64,000 bases of DNA from Streptomyces actinomycinicus (lineage in GTDB: Bacteria > Actinomycetota > Actinomycetes > Streptomycetales > Streptomycetaceae). The stretch lies in NCBI RefSeq assembly GCF_016741775.1, contig NZ_JAERRK010000002.1, forward strand, positions 186,001 through 250,000, given 5' to 3'. A program made the translations under genes and the position numbers. This document shows, piece after piece, positions 34,043-41,807 of this stretch. The notes beneath the pieces were generated by a model. The model saw only the letters and a program-made list of their open reading frames with translations. It ran no database searches and had not been told where the DNA came from. Every line of letters starts with the position of its first letter. Position 1 is the stretch's first letter.

Positions 34043-35020
34043 GTGGTCAAGCTCTCCGTCATCGTGCCGTTCTACAACGTGCAGCAATACGCGCCCGACA
34101 CGCTCAGGAGCCTGAAGTCGAACGCGCGTGAGGACTTCGAATTCATTCTCGTCGACGATTGTTCCCGCGACGGGACACCAGAGATTCTCGCGCGCGCGGA
34201 GCGCGAGCTGCCGGGCGCGGTGTTCGTCCGGCACGAGCAGAACGGGGGGCTGGCGACCGCGCGCAACACCGGCATCGACCGGGCGCGCGGCGAATACCTG
34301 ACCTTCCTGGACGGCGACGACTGGCTCGCCCCCGGCTACTTCCCGAAGCTGCTCGCCGCCGCCGAGGAGCTGGGCTGCGACTTCCTCCGCACCGATCACG
34401 TGCAGTGCACGGCCCGGGCGCGCAGCGTGCACCGGGTGCCGGTGGGCCGGCGGGACACGGTGCTGAACCCGCGGGAGGCGATCCTGCCCGCCGACCGGTC
34501 CACCTCCGTGGACTACGCCTACGCCTGGGCGGGCATCTACCACCGCCGGCTGGTGGACAAGGGTCTGCTGCACTTCACCGACGGGCTGCGCACGGCCGAG
34601 GACCGGCCGTGGATCTGGAAGCTGCACCGGGAGGCGGAATCCTTCGCCGCGGTGAGTCTGCTCGGCGTGTTCTACCGGCGCGGGGTCGCCTCGTCGCTCA
34701 CCCAGATCGGTGACGTACGGCAGCTCGACTTCATTCGAGCGTTCGATCAGGTCATCGCGGAGACCGCGGCGGATCCGGAGGCGGGCGCGCTGCTCCCGAA
34801 GGCCGTCCGCACCTATTGCGCGATCATTTCCCATCACCTGGGATCCATCGAAAGGTTCGAGCCAGCGGTGGCGAAAAAACTGAAATCCATGAGTGCCGCC
34901 GCCCTGCGGCGCATGCCGCAGGACGTGCTGGACGAGGCGCTGGACTCCATGGACCTCCAGCGCGCCACCAAGCTGCGCCGGCTGCGCCGCCGTCCCGCCC
35001 CCGCGGGGGTCGCCGCGTGA
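34043..35020 (+). CDS. Family 2 glycosyltransferase
   Basis: 325-aa GT-A glycosyltransferase: VKLSVIVPFYNVQQYAPDTLRSL, FILVDDCSRDGT, GGLATARNTGIDRARGEYLTFLDGDDW (the DxD metal site) and a C-terminal region with RTAEDRPWIWKLHREAESF. It uses a nucleotide sugar to extend the cell-wall polymer on the cytoplasmic face. GTG 34043 begins right at the first strand; the frame is open far upstream but those codons contain no motif. Its stop overlaps the next start by four bases. Confidence 0.88.
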   Translation: MVKLSVIVPFYNVQQYAPDTLRSLKSNAREDFEFILVDDCSRDGTPEILARAERELPGAVFVRHEQNGGLATARNTGIDRARGEYLTFLDGDDWLAPGYFPKLLAAAEELGCDFLRTDHVQCTARARSVHRVPVGRRDTVLNPREAILPADRSTSVDYAYAWAGIYHRRLVDKGLLHFTDGLRTAEDRPWIWKLHREAESFAAVSLLGVFYRRGVASSLTQIGDVRQLDFIRAFDQVIAETAADPEAGALLPKAVRTYCAIISHHLGSIERFEPAVAKKLKSMSAAALRRMPQDVLDEALDSMDLQRATKLRRLRRRPAPAGVAA

Positions 35021-36351
35021 CCACCCAGATCTTCCAGGCGTCGACGCTGTACGGCACGGCCACGCTCGCCGCCGCCCTGGACTCCGGCTGTTTCCGCCCG
35101 GCCGACCGGCGGATCCTGCTGGTCTGCAACAACGCGGCCACGCCCGAGACGACTCCGGCACTGGACGAGATGCCGGGCTTCGAGCGGCTGCGCGACCGGT
35201 TCGACGACGTGGTCTCGTACAACGAGGCGATCTTCCCGTTCCACCCGGGCGGCTGGGCGCCCCGGGGGGACGACCTGCCGCTCTGGGAGCGGTATCTGCG
35301 TCACGAGTGGCGGCTCGGCACCGACGACGTCGAGCTGGCCGTCGAGTCGATCCAGGTCAACCCGTCGCTCGCGCTGGCGCAGATCTTCACCGGTGCGCCG
35401 GTCACCGTCTACGCCGACGGTCTGATGAGCTACGGCCCCACCCGCAACAAGATCGACCCGCTGGTCGGCACCCGTGTGGACCGCGTCCTCCACCTGGACC
35501 TGGTGCCGGGTCTGCAGCCGCTGCTGCTCACCGAGTTCGGCGTGTCCGGCGAGATCGTGCCGACCGCCGCGTTCACCAAGGTGCTGGCCGAACTCGCTCC
35601 CCTCGGGGACGAGCTGCCCGGCATCGAGGAGCCCGCGCTGCTGCTCGGCCAGTACCTGTCCGCGCTGGACATCCTCACCGCCGAGCAGGAGGAGAACCTG
35701 CATGTGCGGATGCTGAAGGGCGCGGTCGGCCTCGGCCACACCAAGGTGGTGTTCAAGCCGCACCCGTCCGCCCCGGCCCGCTTCACCCGCTCCCTGGAGG
35801 AGGAGGCGGAGAAGCTGAAGGTCGAGCTGACCGTGCTCGACACGCCGGTGCTCGCCGAGGTGCTGTACCAGCGGATGCGTCCGGCGCTGGTCGTCGGCTG
35901 TTTCTCCACCGCCCTGCTGACCGCGTCCGCGCTGTACGGCCTGCCGGTCGCCCGGGTGGGCACCGAGCTGCTGCTGGAGCGGCTGACGCCGTACGAGAAC
36001 AGCAACCGCATCCCGGTCACGCTCGTGGACGCGCTGCTGCCGGACCTCTCCGACAAGACGGCCGTCGCCGAGCAGCGCCAGGGCATGGACGTGGAGTCCC
36101 TGGGCTCGCTGGTGCGTGCGGTGGGCTTCGCGATGCAGCCCAAGATCCTGCCGAGGCTGCGTGTCGAGACCGAGGGCTGGCTCGCGAAGAACCTGGACGA
36201 GCGGACCCTGCGCTACTTCAAGCGCAAGCGGCTGACCTCGCTGGCGCTGCCCGGCGGGGTGCCCGCCCAGCTGTCGTTCATCCCGCGCAACGCCACGGTG
36301 CGCCGGGTGGCACGCAAGGCGCGCAGCCTGCGCAGAGCCGTACGCCGCTGA
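35017..36351 (+). CDS. Polysialyltransferase-family glycosyltransferase
   Basis: 444-aa protein with the hallmarks of bacterial polysialyltransferases: an acidic-Gly motif in VYADGLMSYGPTRNK, the HP motif in VVFKPHPSAPARF and the downstream S/T segment VVGCFSTALLTASALYG. N-terminal QIFQASTLYGTATLAAAL starts the family fold. The basic C-terminal tail (ARKARSLRRAVRR) may bind the membrane. GTG 35017 overlaps the GT2 stop (GTGA). It probably polymerises or caps with the CMP-activated nonulosonic acid. Its last codons and stop are tandemly duplicated beyond the gene. Confidence 0.85.
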   Translation: MTTQIFQASTLYGTATLAAALDSGCFRPADRRILLVCNNAATPETTPALDEMPGFERLRDRFDDVVSYNEAIFPFHPGGWAPRGDDLPLWERYLRHEWRLGTDDVELAVESIQVNPSLALAQIFTGAPVTVYADGLMSYGPTRNKIDPLVGTRVDRVLHLDLVPGLQPLLLTEFGVSGEIVPTAAFTKVLAELAPLGDELPGIEEPALLLGQYLSALDILTAEQEENLHVRMLKGAVGLGHTKVVFKPHPSAPARFTRSLEEEAEKLKVELTVLDTPVLAEVLYQRMRPALVVGCFSTALLTASALYGLPVARVGTELLLERLTPYENSNRIPVTLVDALLPDLSDKTAVAEQRQGMDVESLGSLVRAVGFAMQPKILPRLRVETEGWLAKNLDERTLRYFKRKRLTSLALPGGVPAQLSFIPRNATVRRVARKARSLRRAVRR

Positions 36352-36451
36352 CGTCGCGCGTGAGCACGGCCATACGCCGCTGACGTCGCGCGTGAGCAGA
36401 GCCGTACGCCGCTGACGTCGCGCGTGCGCACAGCCGTAAGCCGACCGCGCC
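36332..36451. repeat. 32-bp tandem repeat spanning a stop codon, about 3.7 copies
   Basis: Units start at 36332, 36364, 36396 and 36428. The first contains the last codons and TGA of the polysialyltransferase-like gene, the others repeat that end including CCGTACGCCGCTGACG. The fourth is partial. Confidence 0.95.
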
Positions 36452-36458
36452 GCGGACG

Positions 36459-36484
36459 GGGCGGGTCCGTTGCCGGGCCCGCCC
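36459..36484. terminator. Terminator between converging polymer genes
   Basis: GGGCGGGTCC pairs with GGGCCCGCCC (one G-U pair), six-base loop, followed by TTT. It serves the rightward polysialyltransferase gene and faces the leftward GT29 gene. Confidence 0.7.
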
Positions 36485-36492
36485 TTTCCGTA

Positions 36493-37540
36493 TCAGCGGC
36501 CCAGGATCGTCCGGATCCGGGCCGCGTTCTCCTGCGTGGTCTTCCACAGCAGTTCCTGCCGGTCGTGCACGTCGGCGACGGTCCTGCCGTGGTGGTCGAG
36601 GATGCGCAGGGCCCGCTCGGTGAGGACCGCGCCGAGGTTCTTCTCATGGACGGGGTCGAGCAGCCACAGCATGTTGAAGCCGGTGGTCGGGATGCCGGAC
36701 CACGCGTCGGTGCCGAGCCGGCCGATGTAGCGCACGGGCCAGCGCAGCGATTCGTCGCCGAGGTGCTGCTGGGCGCCGGGCACGAGGCGGTTGCGCAGGC
36801 TGTGCTTCCAGTCGCCGGCGACGCCGCCGAAGACGAGCCGGGTGGTCACCGGCTTGACCCAGTTGAAGCCGTGCTTGTGGATGGTGGCGTGGATGTCGGT
36901 GCGGCTGCCGGTGTGCTCAGGGCCGATCCGGTACGAGTTGAAGCGCACGACGAGGTCGTAGCCGTCGATCTCGGCGCCCAGGGCACTCGCGCCCACCCGG
37001 CCGGAGTTGGCGACCAGGCAGATCGACTTGCCGGCGATCTGGTTGCGGAACTCGCCCAGGCCGATCCAGCGGACCCCGCCGACGGTGGGATCGGCGACCG
37101 GGCCGCGCATGCGGACGCGGGTGCTCGGCGTAGAGGGCGACGGTCTTCGGCGAACTCGACGGCGCGCGGGCAGCCGCGGCGCAGCAGGTCCAGCAGCTCG
37201 CGCTCCCGGTCGCCAGCCAGGCGCAGGCCCGCGACCCGGGCGGTGACGCCGAAGCCGTCCTCGGCGGTCAGCTCCAGGTAGCGCTGGTAGGCCTCGACGG
37301 CCTCGCGTTCCTCGCCGAGCGCCTCCAGCACACGGGCGCGCAGCCGGCCGGGGCGGGCGCGGGGACGGTCGCACCGGTGGTGCTGAACACCACCAGCAAC
37401 TTGCGCAGCTGCTCGGCCAGTTCCGTACGGCGACGGTCGAGACTGCCGACGAGCTTGCCGCTGTGCACGGCGCAGGCGTGCAGGCAGTCGTCCAGCTGCC
37501 CCTCACGCCCAGGTGTCCGCCGGTTCTGGACCCATGTCAT
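36493..37540 (-). pseudogene. GT29 sialyltransferase homologue with frameshifted N-terminal region
   Basis: The 3' part, readable from ATG 37110 to the stop (205 aa), has a sialylmotif L (CLVANSG, then GAEIDGYDLVVRFN) and an S-like motif (PTTGFNMLWLL) of family 29 sialyltransferases, rare in bacteria. The natural start appears to be ATG 37540 (MTWVQNRRTPGREGQ) with AGGAG upstream. From there the protein-like sequence moves between frames near 37350-37370 (before RLRARVLEALGEEREAVEAYQRYLEL) and again near 37115-37145 (around LYAEHP and VRMRGPVADP). So the gene is broken, or the sequence has indel errors. The N-terminal part looks like a helical, TPR-like region. An internal start at 37110 could still give the catalytic domain. 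Confidence 0.7.
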
Positions 37541-37555
37541 ATCTCTCCTGATATG
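37538..37555 (-). promoter_or_regulatory. Small hairpin enclosing the ribosome-binding site of the GT29 gene
   Basis: CATATC and GATATG (six-base arms, loop TCTCCT) place AGGAGA in the loop and the start codon ATG in the stem on the leftward strand, which could restrain translation. Confidence 0.5.
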
Positions 37556-37672
37556 CCAAGCACCCGGAGCTTTACGGCCGGGTGCCATGCGTTTACCGAA
37601 GCGTGGGGGTGGATGGAGAAACCAGGAAGGAAAAGCGACCTGTGGGTTAACAAATCGGGGCACGTAGGCGAA

Positions 37673-37690
37673 TGGTTGGCCTGTCAACCA
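37673..37690. promoter_or_regulatory. Inverted repeat in the divergent gap
   Basis: TGGTTG-GCCTGT-CAACCA, six-base arms. It lies between the GT29 gene (start 37540) and the acyltransferase gene; the gap 37541-37788 is otherwise featureless apart from a possible -10 TAACGT at 37771-37776 before the acyltransferase. Confidence 0.4.
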
Positions 37691-37788
37691 AGTCATTTCT
37701 GTGATGTGCCCAGGTGGCGGCGAAGTCCGCTTGGCATCTTGGTGACGTTCACAAAAAAATCCGAGATGAGTAACGTTTGTTCGGGAAG

Positions 37789-38985
37789 ATGTCGAGCACC
37801 ATGTCCTCTTCGCCCTCCACCCTCGCCGCCGTCCCCGCTCCGCCCGCCCCGGGGACGACCCCTGCCACCCCCGCCCGCGCCGGGCGCCAGAGCCGTCTGC
37901 AAGCCCTGGACGGTCTGCGGCTCGTGGCCGCCCTCATGGTCTGCCTGTACCACTACGCGGGACGTGGCGGCCCGGTCTCCGCGTCCTGGCACCAGACCCC
38001 GGCCCACGTCTTCCCGACCCTGTCGCAAGCGGCCACCTACGGCTGCCTCGGCGTGCAGTTCTTCTTCGTCATCAGCGGTTTCGTCATCTGCATGAGCAGC
38101 TGGGGCCGTACCCTCGGTGACTTCTTCCGCTCACGGGTCGCCCGCCTCTACCCCGCCTACTGGGTGGCCCTCATGCTGGTGACCGCGGCGGCCGTGGCGC
38201 TGCCCGTCGTCGTCCACCCGGTCCGGCCGGACGAGTTCCTGGTCAACCTGACGATGTTCCAGCAGCCCATGGGTGCCAGCCGGGTGCTCGGGGTGTGCTG
38301 GACGCTCTGGGTCGAGGTCCGCTTCTACGCGCTGTTCGCCCTGCTCGTGGTCGTGCGCGGGGTCACCTACCGCAGGGTCGTGCTCTTCTGCTGCATCTGG
38401 ACGCTGGCCGCGGTGGTGTGCCGGACCTCCGGGAACGCACTCACGGACCAGCTGGTCATGCCCGACTACGCGCCCTTCTTCATCGGCGGTCTGGCCCTCT
38501 ACCTCATCCACCGCTTCGGCGGCGATCTGCTGCTGTGGGGGATCGTCGCCGTGTCCTGGCTGCTCGGGCAGAGCAACGCCACGCGCGGACTGTGGCACCC
38601 CGGCGCGCAGGGCGACTTCCACCGTGACCCGTGGGTCATACTGGCGATCGTCACCCTCGCCTTCGCCGCCGTCGCGGCCGTGGCGCTGGGCTGGACCCGG
38701 CGGGCGAACTGGCCCTGGCTGGTGACGGCCGGCGCACTGACGTACCCGTTCTACCTGGTCCATGAGCACCTGGGCTGGTTCGCGATCCGGGTGCTGCACC
38801 GCGGGCTCGGCCTGCCGGCGTGGCCGACGCTCGGCGCGACCGTGGCGGGCATGCTGGTGCTGGCCTGGCTGATCCACCGGTTCGTGGAGAAACCATTCGG
38901 CCCGCGGCTGAAGAGGGCCCTGAAGCGCACTCCGGCGCTGTCCCGCGAGTTCGGCTCCCCCGCGGGCGGCAAGCCCCTCAGCTGA
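37789..38985 (+). CDS. Acyltransferase family 3 membrane protein (polymer O-acylation)
   Basis: 398-aa integral membrane acyltransferase with about ten helices. Hallmarks are LDGLRLVAALMVCLYHYAG with the catalytic His, GVQFFFVISGFVI, and RSRVARLYPAYWVAL with the Arg motif. The C-terminal LTYPFYLVHEHLGW and RFVEKPFG are also typical. Such proteins move acyl groups across the membrane to modify surface sugars, so O-acetylation of the neighbouring polymer is likely. ATG 37789 is preferred; TTG 37777 and ATG 37801 are possible. The end overlaps the converging TetR gene by 8 bp. Confidence 0.88.
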   Translation: MSSTMSSSPSTLAAVPAPPAPGTTPATPARAGRQSRLQALDGLRLVAALMVCLYHYAGRGGPVSASWHQTPAHVFPTLSQAATYGCLGVQFFFVISGFVICMSSWGRTLGDFFRSRVARLYPAYWVALMLVTAAAVALPVVVHPVRPDEFLVNLTMFQQPMGASRVLGVCWTLWVEVRFYALFALLVVVRGVTYRRVVLFCCIWTLAAVVCRTSGNALTDQLVMPDYAPFFIGGLALYLIHRFGGDLLLWGIVAVSWLLGQSNATRGLWHPGAQGDFHRDPWVILAIVTLAFAAVAAVALGWTRRANWPWLVTAGALTYPFYLVHEHLGWFAIRVLHRGLGLPAWPTLGATVAGMLVLAWLIHRFVEKPFGPRLKRALKRTPALSREFGSPAGGKPLS

Positions 38986-39628
38986 TCCCGTACCGCGCGG
39001 CCACCCCGGCGACGACCAGCGCGAGCCCCTCCTCGAACTGCTGGTCCCAGCCGTCGAAGAGGAACTTCCCGGCCGCCGCCGCGAGCGGGAACTCGGCCAG
39101 GCGCCGGGCGCGCTCCTCGACGTCGTACCCCTCCCGGCGCTCGCCCGGGAGGGGTTGCACGCCTTGTTCCTCGGTGACGAACCCGAGGGTGTACATGTGC
39201 GCCGTCCGGCCCGCGTCGACCGCCTGGGCGAGCGTGAATCCGGCCTCCGTCAGCAGGCGCAGGTTCGCCTCCAGGTCGGCGGCGTGGTCCGTGCCCATGA
39301 AGCGTGAGCCGCTGAAGACCCTGGCCCCGTCGCGGTAGTCCAGCAGTGCGGCCCGCAGCCCCCGGTTGATCTTCAGCAGCCGTTCCCGCCAGGTGTCGGC
39401 CGGGTCGAGCGCGGTACCGGTGACCATCCGCCGGTACATCTCGGTCGCCATCTCGTCCAGCAGCGCCTGCTTGTCCTTGAAGTGCCAGTAGAGGGCGGGC
39501 GCCTTGACGTCCAGTTCCTTGGCGATGGCCCGCAGGGTCAGCCCGTCCAGGCCGACCTCGTTCAGCAGCCGCAGGGCCGTGTCCGTGACCCGCCTGCGGT
39601 CCAGGGGCGCGCGTCGTTCCGTACTCAC
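38978..39628 (-). CDS. TetR-family repressor (TetR class C-terminal domain)
   Basis: 216-aa regulator with N-terminal helix-turn-helix (VTDTALRLLNEVGLDGLTLRAIAKELDVKAPALYWHFKDKQALLDEMATEM) and a tetracycline-repressor-type ligand domain. GTG 39628 starts directly before the HTH; the extra upstream frame would cover the operators. It is divergent from an FAD monooxygenase, and two CTTAAC-n3-GTTAAG sites lie in the 68-bp gap, suggesting it represses both genes until a ligand, perhaps the monooxygenase substrate, binds. Confidence 0.9.
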   Translation of the reverse strand: MSTERRAPLDRRRVTDTALRLLNEVGLDGLTLRAIAKELDVKAPALYWHFKDKQALLDEMATEMYRRMVTGTALDPADTWRERLLKINRGLRAALLDYRDGARVFSGSRFMGTDHAADLEANLRLLTEAGFTLAQAVDAGRTAHMYTLGFVTEEQGVQPLPGERREGYDVEERARRLAEFPLAAAAGKFLFDGWDQQFEEGLALVVAGVAARYGIS

Positions 39629-39637
39629 CCTTGACAG

Positions 39638-39652
39638 CTTAACAGCGTTAAG
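39638..39652. promoter_or_regulatory. TetR operator copy 1
   Basis: CTTAAC-AGC-GTTAAG, a perfect 6-bp inverted repeat 9 bp upstream of the TetR start. A second copy lies 37 bp away. Confidence 0.85.
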
Positions 39653-39674
39653 GGCACCCTCTTCGGCGTCCCCA

Positions 39675-39689
39675 CTTAACAACGTTAAG
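39675..39689. promoter_or_regulatory. TetR operator copy 2
   Basis: CTTAAC-AAC-GTTAAG, the same inverted repeat, overlapping the ribosome-binding region of the monooxygenase gene (AAGGAG), 7 bp before its ATG. Confidence 0.85.
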
Positions 39690-39696
39690 GAGAAAC

Positions 39697-41064
39697 ATGA
39701 TGGATGTCCTGATCGTGGGGGCCGGTCCCACCGGTCTCACCCTCGGTATCGACCTGGCCCGGCGCGGTGTGGAGGCGCTGGTGCTGGAGCGGGCCGACGC
39801 GCTCTTCCCCGGCTCCCGCGGCAAGGGGCTCCAGCCCCGCACCCAGGAGGTCTTCCACGACCTGGGTGTGCTGGACACGATCCGCGCCGCGAGCGGGTCC
39901 TACAGCAACCGGATGATCTGGAAGAACGGCGAACGGCTCGGCGAGCAGACGATGTTCGAGGAGGTGGAGGCGGACGAGGGCACGCCGTACACCGAACCGA
40001 TGATGATCCCGCAGTGGCGCACCCAGGAGGTGCTGTACGCGCGCCTGCTCGAACTGGGCGGCCGGGTCGCCTTCGAGCGCGAGGTGACGGGTCTGACCCA
40101 GGACGCGGACGGCGTGACCGTGGCGTTCGCCGACGGTACGGCGCTGCGTGCACGGTACGTGGTCGCGGCCGACGGAGGACGCTCGGCGGTCCGGCGCGCC
40201 CTGGGCGTCGGCATGACCGGGGAGACCGTCGACCCGGCGCCCTTCCTCGTCGCGGACGTCCGGCTCGACGGTCTCGACCGCGATCACTGGCACGCGTTCC
40301 CCGCGGACGACGGCAGCGCCCTCGGGCTGTGCCCGCTGGCCGGCACGGAGGACTTCCAGCTGCAGGCGCGCCTGCCGGAGGACGCGGTGCCCGACCTGTC
40401 CGCCGACGGCATCCGCAAGCTCGTCGCGCAGTACACGCACCTGGACGCCGCGGACGTGACCGAGGTGCGCTGGGTGTCCGACTTCCGGCCGCGGGCGGCG
40501 CTCGCCGACCGCTTCCGGGCCGGCCGGGTCTTCCTCGCCGGCGACGCGGCCCACGTCCACTCGCCGGCCGGCGCGCAAGGCCTGAACACCAGCATCCAGG
40601 ACGCCTACAACCTGGGCTGGAAGCTCGGCGCGGTGCTGCGCGACGGAGCACCGGAGGCGCTGCTGGACACCTACGAGGAGGAACGCCGGGCCAACGCCGT
40701 GGCCATGCTGGAGCTGTCCACGAGCGTGCACCGCGGCCAGGTCCGGCGGGGCAGGGCGACCGTGCAGCTCGACCTGGGCTACGAGGAGTCGTCGCTGAGC
40801 GTCGAGACCCGCACGGTCGCCGACCGGGTGCGCGCGGGCGACCGGGCACCGGACGGCACCGTGGACGGCGTACGGCTCTTCGACGCCTTCCGGGGACCGC
40901 ACTGGACGCTGCTCGGGGCGACGGTGCCCGGACTCCGGTCCCTGCCCGCGGCCCCGGAGTCCTACGGCCCCGGTGTCTTCCTGGTCCGCCCGGACGGTTA
41001 CGTCGGCTGGGCGGGTGACACGGCGGACGGCATCGAGGCCTACCTGACCGTGGTCGGTCTCTGA
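39697..41064 (+). CDS. FAD-dependent aromatic-type monooxygenase
   Basis: 455-aa flavoprotein hydroxylase (PHBH/PheA-like class A). LIVGAGPTGLTLGIDLARRG binds FAD; ARYVVAADGGRSAVRRALG holds the DG motif; FLAGDAAHVHSPAGAQGLNTSIQDAYNLGWKL is the GD motif. Members hydroxylate phenols, polyketides or antibiotics such as rifampicin and tetracycline. ATG 39697 (ATG ATG GAT) follows AAGGAG. Regulation by the divergent TetR protein through twin operators is clear from sequence. A detoxifying role is plausible; the substrate is unknown. Confidence 0.92.
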   Translation: MMDVLIVGAGPTGLTLGIDLARRGVEALVLERADALFPGSRGKGLQPRTQEVFHDLGVLDTIRAASGSYSNRMIWKNGERLGEQTMFEEVEADEGTPYTEPMMIPQWRTQEVLYARLLELGGRVAFEREVTGLTQDADGVTVAFADGTALRARYVVAADGGRSAVRRALGVGMTGETVDPAPFLVADVRLDGLDRDHWHAFPADDGSALGLCPLAGTEDFQLQARLPEDAVPDLSADGIRKLVAQYTHLDAADVTEVRWVSDFRPRAALADRFRAGRVFLAGDAAHVHSPAGAQGLNTSIQDAYNLGWKLGAVLRDGAPEALLDTYEEERRANAVAMLELSTSVHRGQVRRGRATVQLDLGYEESSLSVETRTVADRVRAGDRAPDGTVDGVRLFDAFRGPHWTLLGATVPGLRSLPAAPESYGPGVFLVRPDGYVGWAGDTADGIEAYLTVVGL

Positions 41065-41071
41065 GCGTGCC

Positions 41072-41722
41072 CTACGCGCCGGCCAGCGACAGCTTCACCG
41101 CGAAGCCGAGGAACAGGGCACCCGCGGCCGAGGTGGCCGTGGCCGACAGCCGCTTGCTGCGGCGGAAGGCGGCGGCGAGGCGGGTGCCGCCGAATATCAG
41201 CGCGCTGAGGTAGAGGAAGCTGGCCAGCTGGGCGAAGGCGCCCAGGACGACGAAGGACACGGCCGGATGGGCGTAGCCCGGGTCCACGAACTGCACGAAG
41301 AAGGCGACGAAGAACAGGATCGCCTTGGGGTTGAAGAGGCTGACGACGAGGGCACGGCGGAAGGGCCGCTCGTCGGCGCCCCGGCCGGGCGCGGCGTCCT
41401 CGGCGGCCTTCTCCTGCCGGGTCAGCCACATCTGCCGGGCCGCCCGCAGCATCCCGATCGCCAGCCAGGTCAGATATCCGGCACCGGCGTACTTCACGAT
41501 CCCGAACAGCACGGCGTTGGCCTGCAGCAGCGAGGCGACCCCGGCGGCGGACAACGTCATGAGCACCGTGTCCCCGCACCACACGCCGGCCGCGGCGGTG
41601 TACCCGGCCCGGACACCGCGCCGGGCGGCCACGGACAGCACGTACAGGGAGTTGGGACCGGGCAGCAGCACGATCAGAACGAGGCCTGCCAGGTAGGTGG
41701 GAAGGTCGATGACGCCGAACAT
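41072..41722 (-). CDS. LysE/RhtB-family amino acid exporter
   Basis: 216-aa membrane protein with about six helices. LAGLVLIVLLPGPNSLYVLSVAARRG is the family signature in helix 1, and RRALVVSLFNPKAILFFVAFFVQFV the helix 3-4 motif. Closest in feel to leucine/neutral amino acid exporters (LeuE-like). ATG 41722 puts the signature near the start; a frame from 41770 adds a polar tail. It converges with the monooxygenase gene with a 7-bp gap. Confidence 0.88.
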   Translation of the reverse strand: MFGVIDLPTYLAGLVLIVLLPGPNSLYVLSVAARRGVRAGYTAAAGVWCGDTVLMTLSAAGVASLLQANAVLFGIVKYAGAGYLTWLAIGMLRAARQMWLTRQEKAAEDAAPGRGADERPFRRALVVSLFNPKAILFFVAFFVQFVDPGYAHPAVSFVVLGAFAQLASFLYLSALIFGGTRLAAAFRRSKRLSATATSAAGALFLGFAVKLSLAGA

Positions 41723-41807
41723 GGGAAGGAGTGTCGCACGGGGGTACGACAGCCGGGCGACCCCGTCCACGAAACGGATCGCTGCCCGGACCCACCGGCG
41801 AACGGAC

